64,000 nucleotides of DNA from Clostridiaceae bacterium (GCA_012840075.1 DUMC01000135.1:1-64000), one strand, 5' to 3'. Positions 44,259 through 54,085 are shown, counted from the first letter of the stretch. Notes: generated by a model not told the origin, from the sequence alone. A program made the numbers and translations.

Positions 44259-45818
44259 ATGGATAATCAGACGTCTGGTAATATGGCTGTGACTAATAAT
44301 AGTAATAATAACTCTATAAATAGTAATAATAACCCTATAAACGGCATAAATAGCACAAATGCTAGAAGCAACATGGTGAAAGACACATTCTTATACCTGC
44401 CTGCTAAGATCATAGAAGGTGCTGTCGGTGTTGTTACTCTTTCGCTGCTAACCAGGCTTTTTAAACCAGACGATTATGGAAACTACCATCTTGCAGTTAC
44501 CACCGTAAGCATCGTTTCCCTTTTTCTTCTGGGATGGCTTTACCAAGCTGCCTTCAGATATGTTAACAACTTTACGGGAAAAAGAAAAGTTGTTGTTTTT
44601 TATTCCACGATATTCGTTGTTTGGGCAGTCATAAGTGTGTCAATAACTATTTTAGGTCTTATTATCCTGTTCTCTCTCAGAAATAGATTTGATGCATACA
44701 CCTTGAAGCCGGTGCTGTTCAGCATATTTATGTTCTTTAGTTACAGTCTGGCTCAAATTCTTTTATACATGTTAAGTGCGGCAAGAATAATTAAACTTTT
44801 TGTGGGACTATCCGTGCTTTCCGCAATTCTTAAACCTATTTTTCTGATACTATTTGTAAAAGTATTTTATACCGGCGTTTCAGGTGCAATTATAAGTTTA
44901 ATTCTTATAGATGCCTTGGTTATTGTAGTAATAATTTATAGGTTAAGAATATACAGATACATAAATATGCGCTTTTTCTCTTCCAGGGTGGCGAAAAAGT
45001 TTAGCAGGTATGGCATTCCTCTTGTTGGAGTAAGTCTTTCAGCAAGCCTTCTTAATTACTCGGATAATTATATCCTCAAATTTTTCCGGGGCTCTGATTA
45101 TGTCGGAATTTACTCTGCAAATTATTCCATAGCTTCTTCTGCATTCACAGCCTTGCTTTTTGCCATTATGAGAGGTGTTTATCCAACCATACTCAAGACT
45201 TGGAAGCAAAATAATAAAACTCAAACTGAAGGTCTTTTATCAAATGCAGTACGATATTTTATGATTATAACCGTTCCTGCCGTTGTGGGTATCAGCGTTC
45301 TATCACATGTTATCTCCAATATTCTCGACCCTTTATATGTAGAAGGAAGCAGTGTTATGATTTTCGTTTCAATAGGAATGTTCTTTTACGGACTTTCAGA
45401 GTATAATAACAAAGCTTGGGAACTTACATCCAATACCGGTGTAATATTCAGAAATATATTATTCTGCTGCCTTTTTAATATAATTATCAATATTATAACA
45501 ATACCCTTCGGGGGATATATGGCAGCGGCAGTCAATAAGGCATTGGCATTTATGTTTTATTTTCTGCTTTCATATTTACGCGGTAGAAAAATTTTAAAAT
45601 GGCATATCGCACCGGCAAGTCTTATGAAAATATTCGGCTCGGCAGCACTTATGGGGCTTATTATTTATATCGCCGTTTCTTCGTTTGAATCGGTAAGTAT
45701 CCTGCATCTTTTGATTCTGGTGCCTTTAGGTGTAGTAGTGTACGGAATCGGTTTATATCTTACAGGAGAAATTAAACAGGAATTTAAGCAACTGGTTGCA
45801 TTAAAAACAAAAAAATAG
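44259..45818 (+). CDS. Wzx-type polysaccharide flippase
   Basis: A 519-residue membrane protein with about 12-14 TM segments of the MOP superfamily (polysaccharide transporter family). From residue ~45, FLYLPAKIIEGAVGVVTLSLLTRLFKPDDYGNYHL is the family opening (seen in segments such as LTRLFKPDDYGNY), and YSDNYILKFFRGSDYVGIYS is a typical mid-protein loop. It would flip undecaprenyl-linked repeat units. The first ~42 residues are a hydrophilic Asn/Ser-rich run made of AAT/AAC codons that is not part of the fold. GAAGGAAG lies before the ATG. Confidence 0.9.
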   Translation: MDNQTSGNMAVTNNSNNNSINSNNNPINGINSTNARSNMVKDTFLYLPAKIIEGAVGVVTLSLLTRLFKPDDYGNYHLAVTTVSIVSLFLLGWLYQAAFRYVNNFTGKRKVVVFYSTIFVVWAVISVSITILGLIILFSLRNRFDAYTLKPVLFSIFMFFSYSLAQILLYMLSAARIIKLFVGLSVLSAILKPIFLILFVKVFYTGVSGAIISLILIDALVIVVIIYRLRIYRYINMRFFSSRVAKKFSRYGIPLVGVSLSASLLNYSDNYILKFFRGSDYVGIYSANYSIASSAFTALLFAIMRGVYPTILKTWKQNNKTQTEGLLSNAVRYFMIITVPAVVGISVLSHVISNILDPLYVEGSSVMIFVSIGMFFYGLSEYNNKAWELTSNTGVIFRNILFCCLFNIIINIITIPFGGYMAAAVNKALAFMFYFLLSYLRGRKILKWHIAPASLMKIFGSAALMGLIIYIAVSSFESVSILHLLILVPLGVVVYGIGLYLTGEIKQEFKQLVALKTKK

Positions 45819-45842
45819 AATATAAAAAGCAGGAAGTTATAA

Positions 45843-45866
45843 TAGTATTATAGTATTATAGTATTA
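45843..45866. repeat. 8-bp tandem repeat spanning a stop codon
   Basis: TAGTATTA occurs three times in tandem (45843-45850, 45851-45858, 45859-45866). The leftward M55 peptidase gene ends inside it; its TAA stop is 45858-45856 and its last codons are part of the repeat. Confidence 0.8.
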
Positions 45867-46671
45867 TACCCTTTGAATTCAACATTTTGATTATATCATC
45901 CGGATGTTCCTTAACCTCTGTAAATCCCCGTTTTCCTCCTGCAGGTCTGTATCTTGTAATCATCTTATATGGCGGTTTTATATCAAGCAATTGGAAAGCT
46001 TCCTTATTCTCCTTAAACTTGATAAGTGCTTTTCTCGCACCTTCTCTAATTAGTTCCCTGGCCTTTTTGGGATGCAAATGTATAGCTGCTGTGTTTCTAT
46101 CTTTATATTCCTCAAAAGTACACTCTTCACCTGTTCCCGGTGTTAGCCCCCTCTTTACGGAAACAGTCTCAATTCCCTTGATTAAAGCTTTTGCTTCTTT
46201 GGTAAAAGCTTCATCCCCTGAACCAAATATGGCTCTCACTCCCAGGGAAGCGGCACACATAGCCAGTTGCCCAAACTCACCAACAGATATTCCATTTATA
46301 GTGCAATCTATAACATGATGGGAACCGGTATGCGGTATGTGGGCATAAGGAGTGCTTGCTTTTGCATGCTGTCCCACCCATGCAATGGCATCAAAACTTG
46401 CATCCAGACCAAAAGGCCATGGATCCGGGAAACCTCTAATCAGCTCAACCCTTGGATCCAAGAGAAGCTGATTTATTCCGCCGTAGCCATGACCGTCAGC
46501 TACAAGAATATAACCGGCACCGGCTTCAAAAAAACCTTCGATAGCTGCATTTACTTCTTCAGTTAGCAACTCCTTGCTCAGTTCATAGTATCTGCTATCG
46601 AACAACACATAATTTTGCCTGTCCATCACACCGGCTACTCCTTCAAGGTCAGTCATGAGATAAATTCTCAT
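45856..46671 (-). CDS. M55-family metallopeptidase (D-aminopeptidase DppA-like)
   Basis: A 271-residue zinc peptidase of the DppA family, which releases D-amino acids from short peptides. The metal-binding DxE is in MTDLEGVAG (residues 8-10), followed by VADGHGYGG, GQHAKAST and HTGSHHVID. No signal peptide, so it is probably cytosolic. AAGGGATG lies before the ATG. It is the last gene of a leftward group with two amidohydrolase-family genes (32-base gap), suggesting breakdown of a D-amino-acid-containing or amide-linked compound. Confidence 0.9.
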   Translation of the reverse strand: MRIYLMTDLEGVAGVMDRQNYVLFDSRYYELSKELLTEEVNAAIEGFFEAGAGYILVADGHGYGGINQLLLDPRVELIRGFPDPWPFGLDASFDAIAWVGQHAKASTPYAHIPHTGSHHVIDCTINGISVGEFGQLAMCAASLGVRAIFGSGDEAFTKEAKALIKGIETVSVKRGLTPGTGEECTFEEYKDRNTAAIHLHPKKARELIREGARKALIKFKENKEAFQLLDIKPPYKMITRYRPAGGKRGFTEVKEHPDDIIKMLNSKGIIL

Positions 46672-46703
46672 ATATACATCCCTTCTTTTATATGTTTTTC
46701 TGC

Positions 46704-47489
46704 TTAGAGTTTAAGCAATTCCTTCAAATTCTTATACATGATCTTTTCTTTGTCTTCATTGCTGATCTTTGAAAAATACAGCTTTGCAAATTGGGTATCT
46801 ACATATTGGAGCGGCATTACGGAGCCAAATACCACATTGTCTGCACCAACACTTTTAACAAAATTATCAAAGTTGAAATACAATAAGTCAATTCTGCAAA
46901 AGTCATACAATACCTTACCTTGTCTGTTCTTAGACAAAGTAGCAAGTTTACCGGCAATGGTACTTGTTGGACCATTTGTTATAATAAAATCAGTATTTGG
47001 GCATAAGGACAGCACTTGAGCAACACTTTCAGCAGTTATATCTTCCTTTGTGTCCATCCAATGTCTTTGCCTTATGTTTTCTATTGCACACGGAAGATGA
47101 ACAGGGATACCTCTTTCTGCAGCCATATTAAGAAGTTCAACAGCATTTTCATGTGTAAGATTATACTGATGGTAGGTAGGATACAATTCCAACCCCTTCA
47201 TTCCAAGGTCATCTATGCAATGAATAAAATCCTTTTTCCATCCGGGATATAAAGGATTAATAATTGCAAATGGAATCAAACGGTCCTTGAACTCTTTGTC
47301 GGCACCTATCTGATATGCAAGTTCTTCATTTCCGTCCTGAACATTTCTATAAAAAATGGCATTTAAATTTGAAACACATGCCATATCAATACCTGATTTA
47401 TCCATTAAATTAATAAGTCCTTCGGGAGTGCTGTCTAAAACTTGTCTGAAAGGCCAATGTCCAATATACGTATTAACATCTATAATCAT
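46704..47489 (-). CDS. amidohydrolase-family protein with degenerate metal site
   Basis: A 261-residue TIM barrel of the amidohydrolase-2 (PF04909-like) family. The canonical N-terminal HxH reads NTY (IIDVNTYIGHW), the usual LHGH strand reads IITNGPT, and the last Asp position reads FGSVMP. Only VHLPCA keeps its His. Thus most metal ligands are replaced, and the protein may be non-catalytic or use another chemistry. Its ATG overlaps the TAA of the next upstream amidohydrolase gene by one base (TAATG), so the two are coupled, and a heteromeric complex is a fair guess. Confidence 0.8.
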   Translation of the reverse strand: MIIDVNTYIGHWPFRQVLDSTPEGLINLMDKSGIDMACVSNLNAIFYRNVQDGNEELAYQIGADKEFKDRLIPFAIINPLYPGWKKDFIHCIDDLGMKGLELYPTYHQYNLTHENAVELLNMAAERGIPVHLPCAIENIRQRHWMDTKEDITAESVAQVLSLCPNTDFIITNGPTSTIAGKLATLSKNRQGKVLYDFCRIDLLYFNFDNFVKSVGADNVVFGSVMPLQYVDTQFAKLYFSKISNEDKEKIMYKNLKELLKL

Positions 47490-48304
47490 TACTTCATCCC
47501 CCTTTCAAGATATCTTTCGAATCTTGGATTGTTTAGTATTTTTATCTTATCTTCTTCAGGTATATCCGCACCCAGAATCTTACCAATTCCGCTGGCAAAA
47601 GAACCGTCCGTGGCAAATAACATTCTGTCTGCGCCCATCATTTTATAAGTTGTTTCCATAATTCTTGTATCATGTACACTTCCGCTTATATCAGTGAATA
47701 TATTAGGATAGTCAGCCATAGCTTTCAAAGACCATTGCCAGTCTCCTCCACCCCCGATATGTCCGTGCAAAATTACTGCTTCAGGATAAGCTTGGGCTAC
47801 TTTTGCAAAATGCTCGCCGTTTGAAAGAAACGGTTGGGATTCCGGATTTACTGTGAGTTTACCTGCGTGCCAAAGCATTGGAATATCAAGATCTATACAC
47901 TTTTCTATGATCGGCCTCACAACCGGGTCAGATGCAAAGTAATGATTATAGAGTTTTACTCCTATCATGCCAAGCTCGTTTATACACCTGTCAATCTCAT
48001 CAAGCGCTTCCCTTGTATATCCGGGATTTATAAAAGCCAAACCTTTTATTACTTTAGGATGTCTCTTCATTGCCTGGTAAACGGCATCATTACATAATTT
48101 AATATCCTCCGGGGTAGGCATACCACCTGCTATCGGCAGTGAACAAACAAGAATATCCATGCCGACTTCACTTGCATATTGTACTAACTGATCGCATTGT
48201 TCTACATTTAATTCCCTTGTTCCTGGTTTGAACCACACATGTTCATGCCAGTTAACTACCTTATTCTTCTTAAATAAATCCATTTTATTCCGGAAATTTT
48301 TCAA
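47489..48304 (-). CDS. amidohydrolase-family protein, intact metal site
   Basis: A 271-residue amidohydrolase-2 family TIM barrel. The N-terminal HxH is H20-E-H22 (NWHEHVWF), then LWHAGK, LHGHIGGG and FATDGSF supply the other His residues and the catalytic Asp, so a mononuclear metal hydrolase or decarboxylase is expected. AGAGGTG lies 8 bases before the TTG start at 48304. It is the first gene of a three-gene leftward group (active amidohydrolase, degenerate amidohydrolase, M55 peptidase). Substrate unknown. Confidence 0.87.
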   Translation of the reverse strand: MKNFRNKMDLFKKNKVVNWHEHVWFKPGTRELNVEQCDQLVQYASEVGMDILVCSLPIAGGMPTPEDIKLCNDAVYQAMKRHPKVIKGLAFINPGYTREALDEIDRCINELGMIGVKLYNHYFASDPVVRPIIEKCIDLDIPMLWHAGKLTVNPESQPFLSNGEHFAKVAQAYPEAVILHGHIGGGGDWQWSLKAMADYPNIFTDISGSVHDTRIMETTYKMMGADRMLFATDGSFASGIGKILGADIPEEDKIKILNNPRFERYLERGMK

Positions 48305-48615
48305 TATGTATCACCTCTGATAAACTATTTGCAAAATTAGCATAAAATATAATTTACATGTTATGTATTATTTATCGTATTAATCGTGACAACATCATTT
48401 CACACATTATCATTCCATCTTAAGTAATTTGTAAAATAATTTATTAAATGTAAAAGCTAACTTTGCACTCCTTTAATTAGGTAATTATAACAAGGTAATT
48501 ATACTCTTTTGATTTGTTTTATTCAATAGATAATTTATAATAGCAGGTTCAGATAATTAATGATAAATTCATAAAATCAATGGTAAATTCATAGTAAGTT
48601 CATTTTACAGATATA

Positions 48616-48646
48616 TTGATAAAAAATACGTCATGTATACTATAAT
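48616..48646 (+). promoter_or_regulatory. weak candidate promoter
   Basis: TTGATA (48616-48621) and a perfect TATAAT (48641-48646) with a 19-base spacer precede the pyruvate-kinase-like gene by 54 bases. The wide spacing makes this tentative. The rest of 48305-48699 is AT-rich with AAATTCAT-type repeats near 48568-48600. Confidence 0.35.
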
Positions 48647-48699
48647 TAAGATAGGAGATATTTTTAGTGAAAATATATACTATGAAGGAGGTATACATT

Positions 48700-49263
48700 G
48701 TGGAAAATACTATAACGTATTTTAAAGAAAGTGGAAAGACTAACACCTTAAATACCTTGCAAATTGCTAAGAAAAGAGCGTTAGAGCTGGGAATTAAAAA
48801 AGTACTGGTAGCTTCAACCCACGGTTATACAGCCCTCGAAGCAGCCAAGGTATTCCAGGGAACCGATATTGAAATACTGGCTGTGAGCATCTCTAATTCC
48901 TTTGAAGATCTGGGTTGGGCAATGACTCAAGAAGAAAGGAATAGAATAGAGAAAGCAGGAATCAGAGTGTTAACCTGCCTCCATGGGCTGGCCGATGGTG
49001 TGGCAGAAGGTTTTTGTGGTGAAAATACACCAGGAAGCATTGTTGCCGACACCCTGCGCATGTTTTCTCAAGGGACAAAAGTAGCTGTTGAAATAGCTAT
49101 CATGGCTGTGGAAGCCGGTTTTATTTCGCCAGGCTCAGAAGTTATCTCCATTGCCGGAACCAATGAAGGCTGTGATACTGCACTTGTAGTGAAACCATCA
49201 TTTGCCAGAAAAATTAAAGATTTCATAATTTGCGAGATTCTTTGCAAACCCAGAATCCCCTAA
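48700..49263 (+). CDS. free-standing pyruvate kinase alpha/beta (C-terminal) domain protein
   Basis: A 187-residue protein equal to the C-terminal domain of pyruvate kinase without its barrel. The core KKVLVASTHGYTALEAAKVF, VLTCLHGLADGVAEGF and ISIAGTNEGCDTALVV show the family. Such stand-alone domains are common in Clostridia and may bind an effector, but their function is unknown. The frame opens at 48667, but AAGGAGGT lies 7-9 bases before a GTG at 48700, so this is preferred. It is divergent from the amidohydrolase/M55 group and might act with it. Confidence 0.8.
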   Translation: MENTITYFKESGKTNTLNTLQIAKKRALELGIKKVLVASTHGYTALEAAKVFQGTDIEILAVSISNSFEDLGWAMTQEERNRIEKAGIRVLTCLHGLADGVAEGFCGENTPGSIVADTLRMFSQGTKVAVEIAIMAVEAGFISPGSEVISIAGTNEGCDTALVVKPSFARKIKDFIICEILCKPRIP

Positions 49264-49490
49264 TCAATGAACTAATCAGTGCAAGCGAATGATCCGGACC
49301 TGACCCTTGACCCTATGCATTAGATAAGATCTGCAGCTCCATTAATAATTTAATCCATTTTCTCCTAATTGACAGTTTAATATCAAAATGCTACACTTAA
49401 CTCGATAATCTGAATGACAAATAAACGAAAATGACTAATAATTTTTTATTATTGCATTGCTGATATAAATCAGCAAGAAACGGAGGAGCT

Positions 49491-50783
49491 ATGAAAAAGA
49501 AAATTTGTATTATCGGTTTAGGATATATAGGTTTACCTACGGCAGCTATGTTTGCAACGCATGGTCATAAAATAGTAGGTGTTGATATTAACAAGAAAGT
49601 GGTAGATGCTTTAAATAACGGAAAAATAACAATATACGAACCATATCTGGATATTATGGTGCAAGCTGCAGTTACATCAGGAAACTTAATCGGCAAAACC
49701 GAGCCTGAAGAAGCAGATGCCTTCATAATTGCCGTACCGACTCCCATTACATCCGATAAAAAAGCTGATATGTCTTATGTAAAAAGTGCAGCAGAAGCTA
49801 TTGTACCTCATCTTCGCCAAGGCAATATGGTTGTTCTTGAATCCACCTCACCGCCAGGAACAGTTAAGAATTTACTTGTGCCAATACTTGAACGTTCGGG
49901 GCTAAAAGTAGGAGAAGATTTGCTGGTAGCCCACTGCCCTGAAAGGGTATTGCCCGGGAAGATCCTTATAGAATTAGTTGAAAATCCTAGGATTATCGGA
50001 GGAGTCAACAGAAAATCCGCTGAAGCTGTTATGGAACTTTACCGAACCTTTGTAAGAGGTGAAATCTATCTGACAGATGCTACAACTGCAGAAATGTGCA
50101 AGCTTATGGAAAATACCTACAGAGATGTAAATATAGCATTAGCTAATGAATTAGCCTTACTTTGTGAAAAAATCGGAATTAATGCATGGGAAGTTATCCA
50201 GCTTTCCAACAAGCATCCAAGAGTAAATATTCATCTGCCGGGTCCCGGAGTCGGAGGGCACTGTTTGGCTGTCGATCCTTGGTTTATTGTAGAAACCGAT
50301 CCTGAAACCGCAAAAATCATAAAACTAGGCAGGCAAATAAATGACAGCATGCCTTATAATGTTTTTAAAAGGGCCATTGAAATACTGTCCGAAAAAGACA
50401 GCCATTGCATAAAAGTCGCTATTTTGGGTATTACTTACAAATCTAATATTGATGATACAAGAGAAAGCCCAATAATTGAGCTTATAAAGCTGTTTGAAGA
50501 AGACGGTAAGTACCAGGTAAGCATATATGATCCACATGTATCTAGCTATAACCATAACGGTTACAGTATTAATATGAGCAAAGATGTTTATAGTGCTGCT
50601 GAAGGCAGCGATCTTCTGATATTAGCCGTCAATCACGACCTCTTTGCTAAAGTTGATTTCGAGCTACTTTATAAGAAAATGGCCTCACCAAATATTCTTG
50701 ACACTAGGAATTTCTGGGATAGAAAAATGCTTAGCAAAATAGGATTCAATTATTATCTCCTTGGTGACGGCAGTACCTTGTAG
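49491..50783 (+). CDS. wecC: UDP-N-acetyl-D-mannosamine dehydrogenase (nucleotide-sugar dehydrogenase)
   Basis: A 430-residue NAD-dependent dehydrogenase that oxidises UDP-ManNAc to UDP-ManNAcA (or a related UDP-sugar). IIGLGYIGLPTAAMFA is the N-terminal Rossmann motif, VVLESTSPPGT and HCPERVLPG are family blocks, the catalytic Cys is in PGVGGHCLAVDPWF, and ILGITYKSNIDDTRESP marks the C-terminal domain. GGAGGAG precedes the ATG. It opens the second surface-polysaccharide region. Upstream (49264-49490) is AT-rich with a GGACCTGACCCTTGACCC sequence at 49293-49312. Confidence 0.93.
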   Translation: MKKKICIIGLGYIGLPTAAMFATHGHKIVGVDINKKVVDALNNGKITIYEPYLDIMVQAAVTSGNLIGKTEPEEADAFIIAVPTPITSDKKADMSYVKSAAEAIVPHLRQGNMVVLESTSPPGTVKNLLVPILERSGLKVGEDLLVAHCPERVLPGKILIELVENPRIIGGVNRKSAEAVMELYRTFVRGEIYLTDATTAEMCKLMENTYRDVNIALANELALLCEKIGINAWEVIQLSNKHPRVNIHLPGPGVGGHCLAVDPWFIVETDPETAKIIKLGRQINDSMPYNVFKRAIEILSEKDSHCIKVAILGITYKSNIDDTRESPIIELIKLFEEDGKYQVSIYDPHVSSYNHNGYSINMSKDVYSAAEGSDLLILAVNHDLFAKVDFELLYKKMASPNILDTRNFWDRKMLSKIGFNYYLLGDGSTL

Positions 50784-50956
50784 CGTTCCAATTTTAATAG
50801 CCCAAAATATTCAGGTTAAGCAAACAAAAGGCATTTTAGCAATCCGGAACAATTGAATTTAAATAGCGAATGATTTTTGATTCAAGCAAACTTAAGCAAA
50901 CTCTTTTGAAATAAACAAAATATAATATTGGGAACATCTTACAAAAGGAGAGTTGT

Positions 50957-52327
50957 ATGAAGAAAGTACTTATGATCGCGTATTCCTTCCCTCCGGCAGG
51001 AGGACCGGGAGTACAAAGAACATCAAAGTTTGTAAAATATTTGCGAGCATATGGTTGGGAACCCGTAGTTTTGACGAGAGATGACAATAACATACCGTTA
51101 AAAGACGAATCACTGATAAAAGATATACCTGAAGATGTTAACGTAATTCGCACCAAAGCATGGGATCTGAGTGCTTATCCCGGAATATTGGGGCTTGTAG
51201 GCAAATTAATAGGTCGCAAAATTCTGATACCTGACAGTGAGAGACTATGGGAGATATTTTCCCGTAAGAGAGCAGAAGATATAATAAAATCTCATAATAT
51301 AGATCTTATATATACTACGTCCTTGCCATACAGTTCACATCTCATGGCAATTCATCTTAAGAAAAAGTTTCCGGACATACCATGGGTTGCAGATTTTAGG
51401 GACGAATGGACTAATAATCCATATATTCTTGATAATCCTTACAATCCAATCCGCATGAATATAGAACGTAAAATGGAGCGCAAGGTGCTGCAAACAGCAG
51501 ATTACTTAATAACTAATACACCTGTTATGCTTAGAAATTTTATTAACAATAATCCGGATATGAACTTGGACAAAAAATTTTGTGTAATACCAAACGGTTA
51601 TGATCCGGACGATTTCAAAATTTTACTAAATGGATCCAATAGCAAAGTCAATAACAGAGATGACAATAACAATGGCAGCATACTTGTTACTAGTGATAAT
51701 GGAGTCAAGTACCTGGGTGTTAATAATAAAAACAATGATGGTTTCCGTAATCCTTCCAAATTCACCATAACGTATACAGGTGCATTTTATGGAAGAAGAA
51801 AACCCGATATATTCTTTCATGCTATTGGGGATTTAATTAAAGAGGAAAAAATCGACAGAAACAAGTTACAAATTAAACTTATGGGCAGTTTTAAGAAAGA
51901 ACAAATTCAAAAGCTTATAGATTTACATAATCTTGACGGGGTTGTGGAAATATTTCCTTATATTCCACATGAAGAATGCCTTAAGCACATGATTTCATCC
52001 GATTGCTTGCTCCTTATCGAGGGTGCAGGACCCGGAGCCGAAGCTTTTTACACAGGCAAAGTTTTCGAGTACATGATCGCAGGAAGACCCATACTTGCAA
52101 TTATACCTGTAAACGGTGCTGCAGCAATGCTAATAAGGGAAACATCTACAGGCTTGATATCCGATTGTACGGACCTTAAAGGAACAAAGGATAATATAGA
52201 AATTTTGTACAATGCCTGGCTAAAAGGAGAGAATATTTATTCCCCAAATATAGAAGAAATTAAAAAATATGAACGTAATGCTCTAACTGCCAAGCTGGCT
52301 GAGGTTTTTGAAAAAGCTACTCGGTAA
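50957..52327 (+). CDS. glycosyltransferase family 4
   Basis: A 456-residue GT-B glycosyltransferase. It starts with VLMIAYSFPPAGGPGVQRTSKF, typical of WcaI/WbuB-like members, has VADFRDEWTNNPY in the N-terminal domain, and the EX7E-like nucleotide region GPGAEAFYTGKVFEYMIAGRPI near the C-terminus. An Asn/Asp/Ser-rich insert of about 45 residues (near 225-268) separates the two domains and is absent from ordinary members as far as I can judge. AAAGGAG precedes the ATG. Its TAA stop is immediately followed by repeats of the AGGGATGGTT type. Confidence 0.9.
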   Translation: MKKVLMIAYSFPPAGGPGVQRTSKFVKYLRAYGWEPVVLTRDDNNIPLKDESLIKDIPEDVNVIRTKAWDLSAYPGILGLVGKLIGRKILIPDSERLWEIFSRKRAEDIIKSHNIDLIYTTSLPYSSHLMAIHLKKKFPDIPWVADFRDEWTNNPYILDNPYNPIRMNIERKMERKVLQTADYLITNTPVMLRNFINNNPDMNLDKKFCVIPNGYDPDDFKILLNGSNSKVNNRDDNNNGSILVTSDNGVKYLGVNNKNNDGFRNPSKFTITYTGAFYGRRKPDIFFHAIGDLIKEEKIDRNKLQIKLMGSFKKEQIQKLIDLHNLDGVVEIFPYIPHEECLKHMISSDCLLLIEGAGPGAEAFYTGKVFEYMIAGRPILAIIPVNGAAAMLIRETSTGLISDCTDLKGTKDNIEILYNAWLKGENIYSPNIEEIKKYERNALTAKLAEVFEKATR

Positions 52328-52328
52328 C

Positions 52329-52432
52329 AGGGATGGTAATAGGGATGGTTCACTCAATAAAAGGGATGGTTCATTTTGCTTTCCTACAAATGTATTTCCC
52401 GGCAAATGAACCATCCCTTATTTTCTCTTGTT
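52329..52432. repeat. AGGGATGGTTCA repeats forming a bidirectional hairpin
   Basis: AGGGATGGT occurs at 52329-52337, 52341-52349 and 52362-52370. The last one begins an arm, AAGGGATGGTTCATTTTGC (52361-52379), that pairs with 52402-52419 over 18 bp with one bulge, followed by T-rich DNA. It lies between two convergent genes and likely terminates both. The word resembles the GGGACGGTTC unit at 23872 and 57008. Confidence 0.8.
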
Positions 52433-52455
52433 TTTTATGCTTTCTCTTGTTTTTC

Positions 52456-54024
52456 TTATGCCCTGTCTTCTATGCACTGTTGTTCTTGCTTTTCGTGTGC
52501 AATTTTATTTGCGGCAAATAATAAACCTACAACTACCCAGAATATAATCATCACCCGAGGATAATACCACACATATTCAGCCAAACCTACTGTTAATATT
52601 CCTACCAGTGATGATATCCCTCCGATAATAATATATTTAACATAATTACCACTGTTATCCGTATTGCCACCGGTATCCGCCATTCCCTTTACGGTTTTTA
52701 TGGCTCTCTTTATAGTATTTATAACGAATCCTAAAAACACTACAATACCTACCAAACCTGTTTCTATCCAAATTTGCAGGTACAAGTTGTGGGAGTGAGG
52801 AGGAACAACTCCTGTATGTAAAGGATAATTTCTCACAATGTTCATGAAAACATCGGTCCCAAGTCCAACTCCCGTAAACCAATATTTTTCAAACATTGGT
52901 TCAACGGTTGCATATATCAAGCTCCTGTAGCTTACGGAGCTGTCACCTGTAAAAATAGTTAAAATCCTGTTGTATATCGTTTGCGGTAAAACAGGTATCA
53001 TTGCAATACCGCCTAAAACAAACAAAGGTGTGAGCCTCCAGTTGGTAAGCACAACAAACATAAACATAGCAACTGCAAAGCCTACCCACGACGACCTGGA
53101 ATAAGTAAGTGCAAGAGCTAACAGCGGGGGTATTGCAAATCCGAATACTATGAAACGTTTAATAAATGTTTTTGCCCCCATGAAAATAGCCACATAGAAA
53201 GGCAACATCATCATGAGCACTTGTCCGAAATTATTGGGATTTTCCATCGTGGAATAGACTCGTCCCGGCATTCCTGGGTTGGCCGCCAAATCAGTCTGGG
53301 ACGGATTAACAGGTACACCTTTGATAGCTTGATATATGGCATACAGTCCAATAACCGTAACTCCCATAAAAATAATTTCTATAACCGTTACAAGCTGATC
53401 ATCGTTCTCAATTGAATTAACTAGAACAAAAGCAAAAATCAGGCAGGTAATATGAAATACCAGGAATCGTAGGCTTAATGCAGGAAAAAGTGAAAATATC
53501 TGGGCTAACAGAATACACAGCATAAATACCGCCAGATAAAATCCTATATACTTTAAATTAAACGCTTTATCTTTTTTCGTAGCATTTCGGACATATAGCA
53601 AAAAAAGCAAACCTACAGCCATTAATGTACCAAAAATATTATACCAAAAACTATGTGGTATAATCAGCGTGATGAATAGAGCCAACGCCGTGATTATGTG
53701 TAAATTATCGGCTGCAAGCATTATCAGCTTGAACATTTTGCTATTCTCAAAAACCTGGTATCTTTTAATGTATAACTTTCTAACTATTTCAGCCGGCAAT
53801 TGTATCACTTGAAAAAGAAATTTATACGTTTTGCTTTTATCCCATATTTCATCCACCCTGCTATCCTTCTTAATGATAGCTATAAAGCGGCTTTCCTTGA
53901 AACATTTCCTAAACCAGTCCGCAATCTTCTTTAATATCCTGTAAGTTAAGCTATCGCTTAAAACTCCCAATAAGTAGCCGGCTAATTTGTATAGTAAACT
54001 TAAAACATAACTATCCGAACCCAA
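52456..54024 (-). CDS. O-antigen ligase/polymerase family membrane protein
   Basis: A 522-residue membrane protein with about 12 TM segments and the Wzy_C (O-antigen ligase) signature: a periplasmic-type loop with PHSHNLYLQIWIETGLVG and preceding YSRSSWVGFAVA, TGVGLGTDVF. It would polymerise or attach a surface polysaccharide. The first ~110 residues are mostly hydrophilic. The start is TTG at 54024 with AGGAG 8 bases before. Followed upstream-to-downstream by the DUF4330 gene before it on the same strand, so the region 56444-52456 is probably one leftward operon. Confidence 0.9.
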   Translation of the reverse strand: MGSDSYVLSLLYKLAGYLLGVLSDSLTYRILKKIADWFRKCFKESRFIAIIKKDSRVDEIWDKSKTYKFLFQVIQLPAEIVRKLYIKRYQVFENSKMFKLIMLAADNLHIITALALFITLIIPHSFWYNIFGTLMAVGLLFLLYVRNATKKDKAFNLKYIGFYLAVFMLCILLAQIFSLFPALSLRFLVFHITCLIFAFVLVNSIENDDQLVTVIEIIFMGVTVIGLYAIYQAIKGVPVNPSQTDLAANPGMPGRVYSTMENPNNFGQVLMMMLPFYVAIFMGAKTFIKRFIVFGFAIPPLLALALTYSRSSWVGFAVAMFMFVVLTNWRLTPLFVLGGIAMIPVLPQTIYNRILTIFTGDSSVSYRSLIYATVEPMFEKYWFTGVGLGTDVFMNIVRNYPLHTGVVPPHSHNLYLQIWIETGLVGIVVFLGFVINTIKRAIKTVKGMADTGGNTDNSGNYVKYIIIGGISSLVGILTVGLAEYVWYYPRVMIIFWVVVGLLFAANKIAHEKQEQQCIEDRA

Positions 54025-54085
54025 AGTAATTACTCCTTTTCAATATACTTAATTACCCTTTTTAATCTTAGTAGAATATATATTA

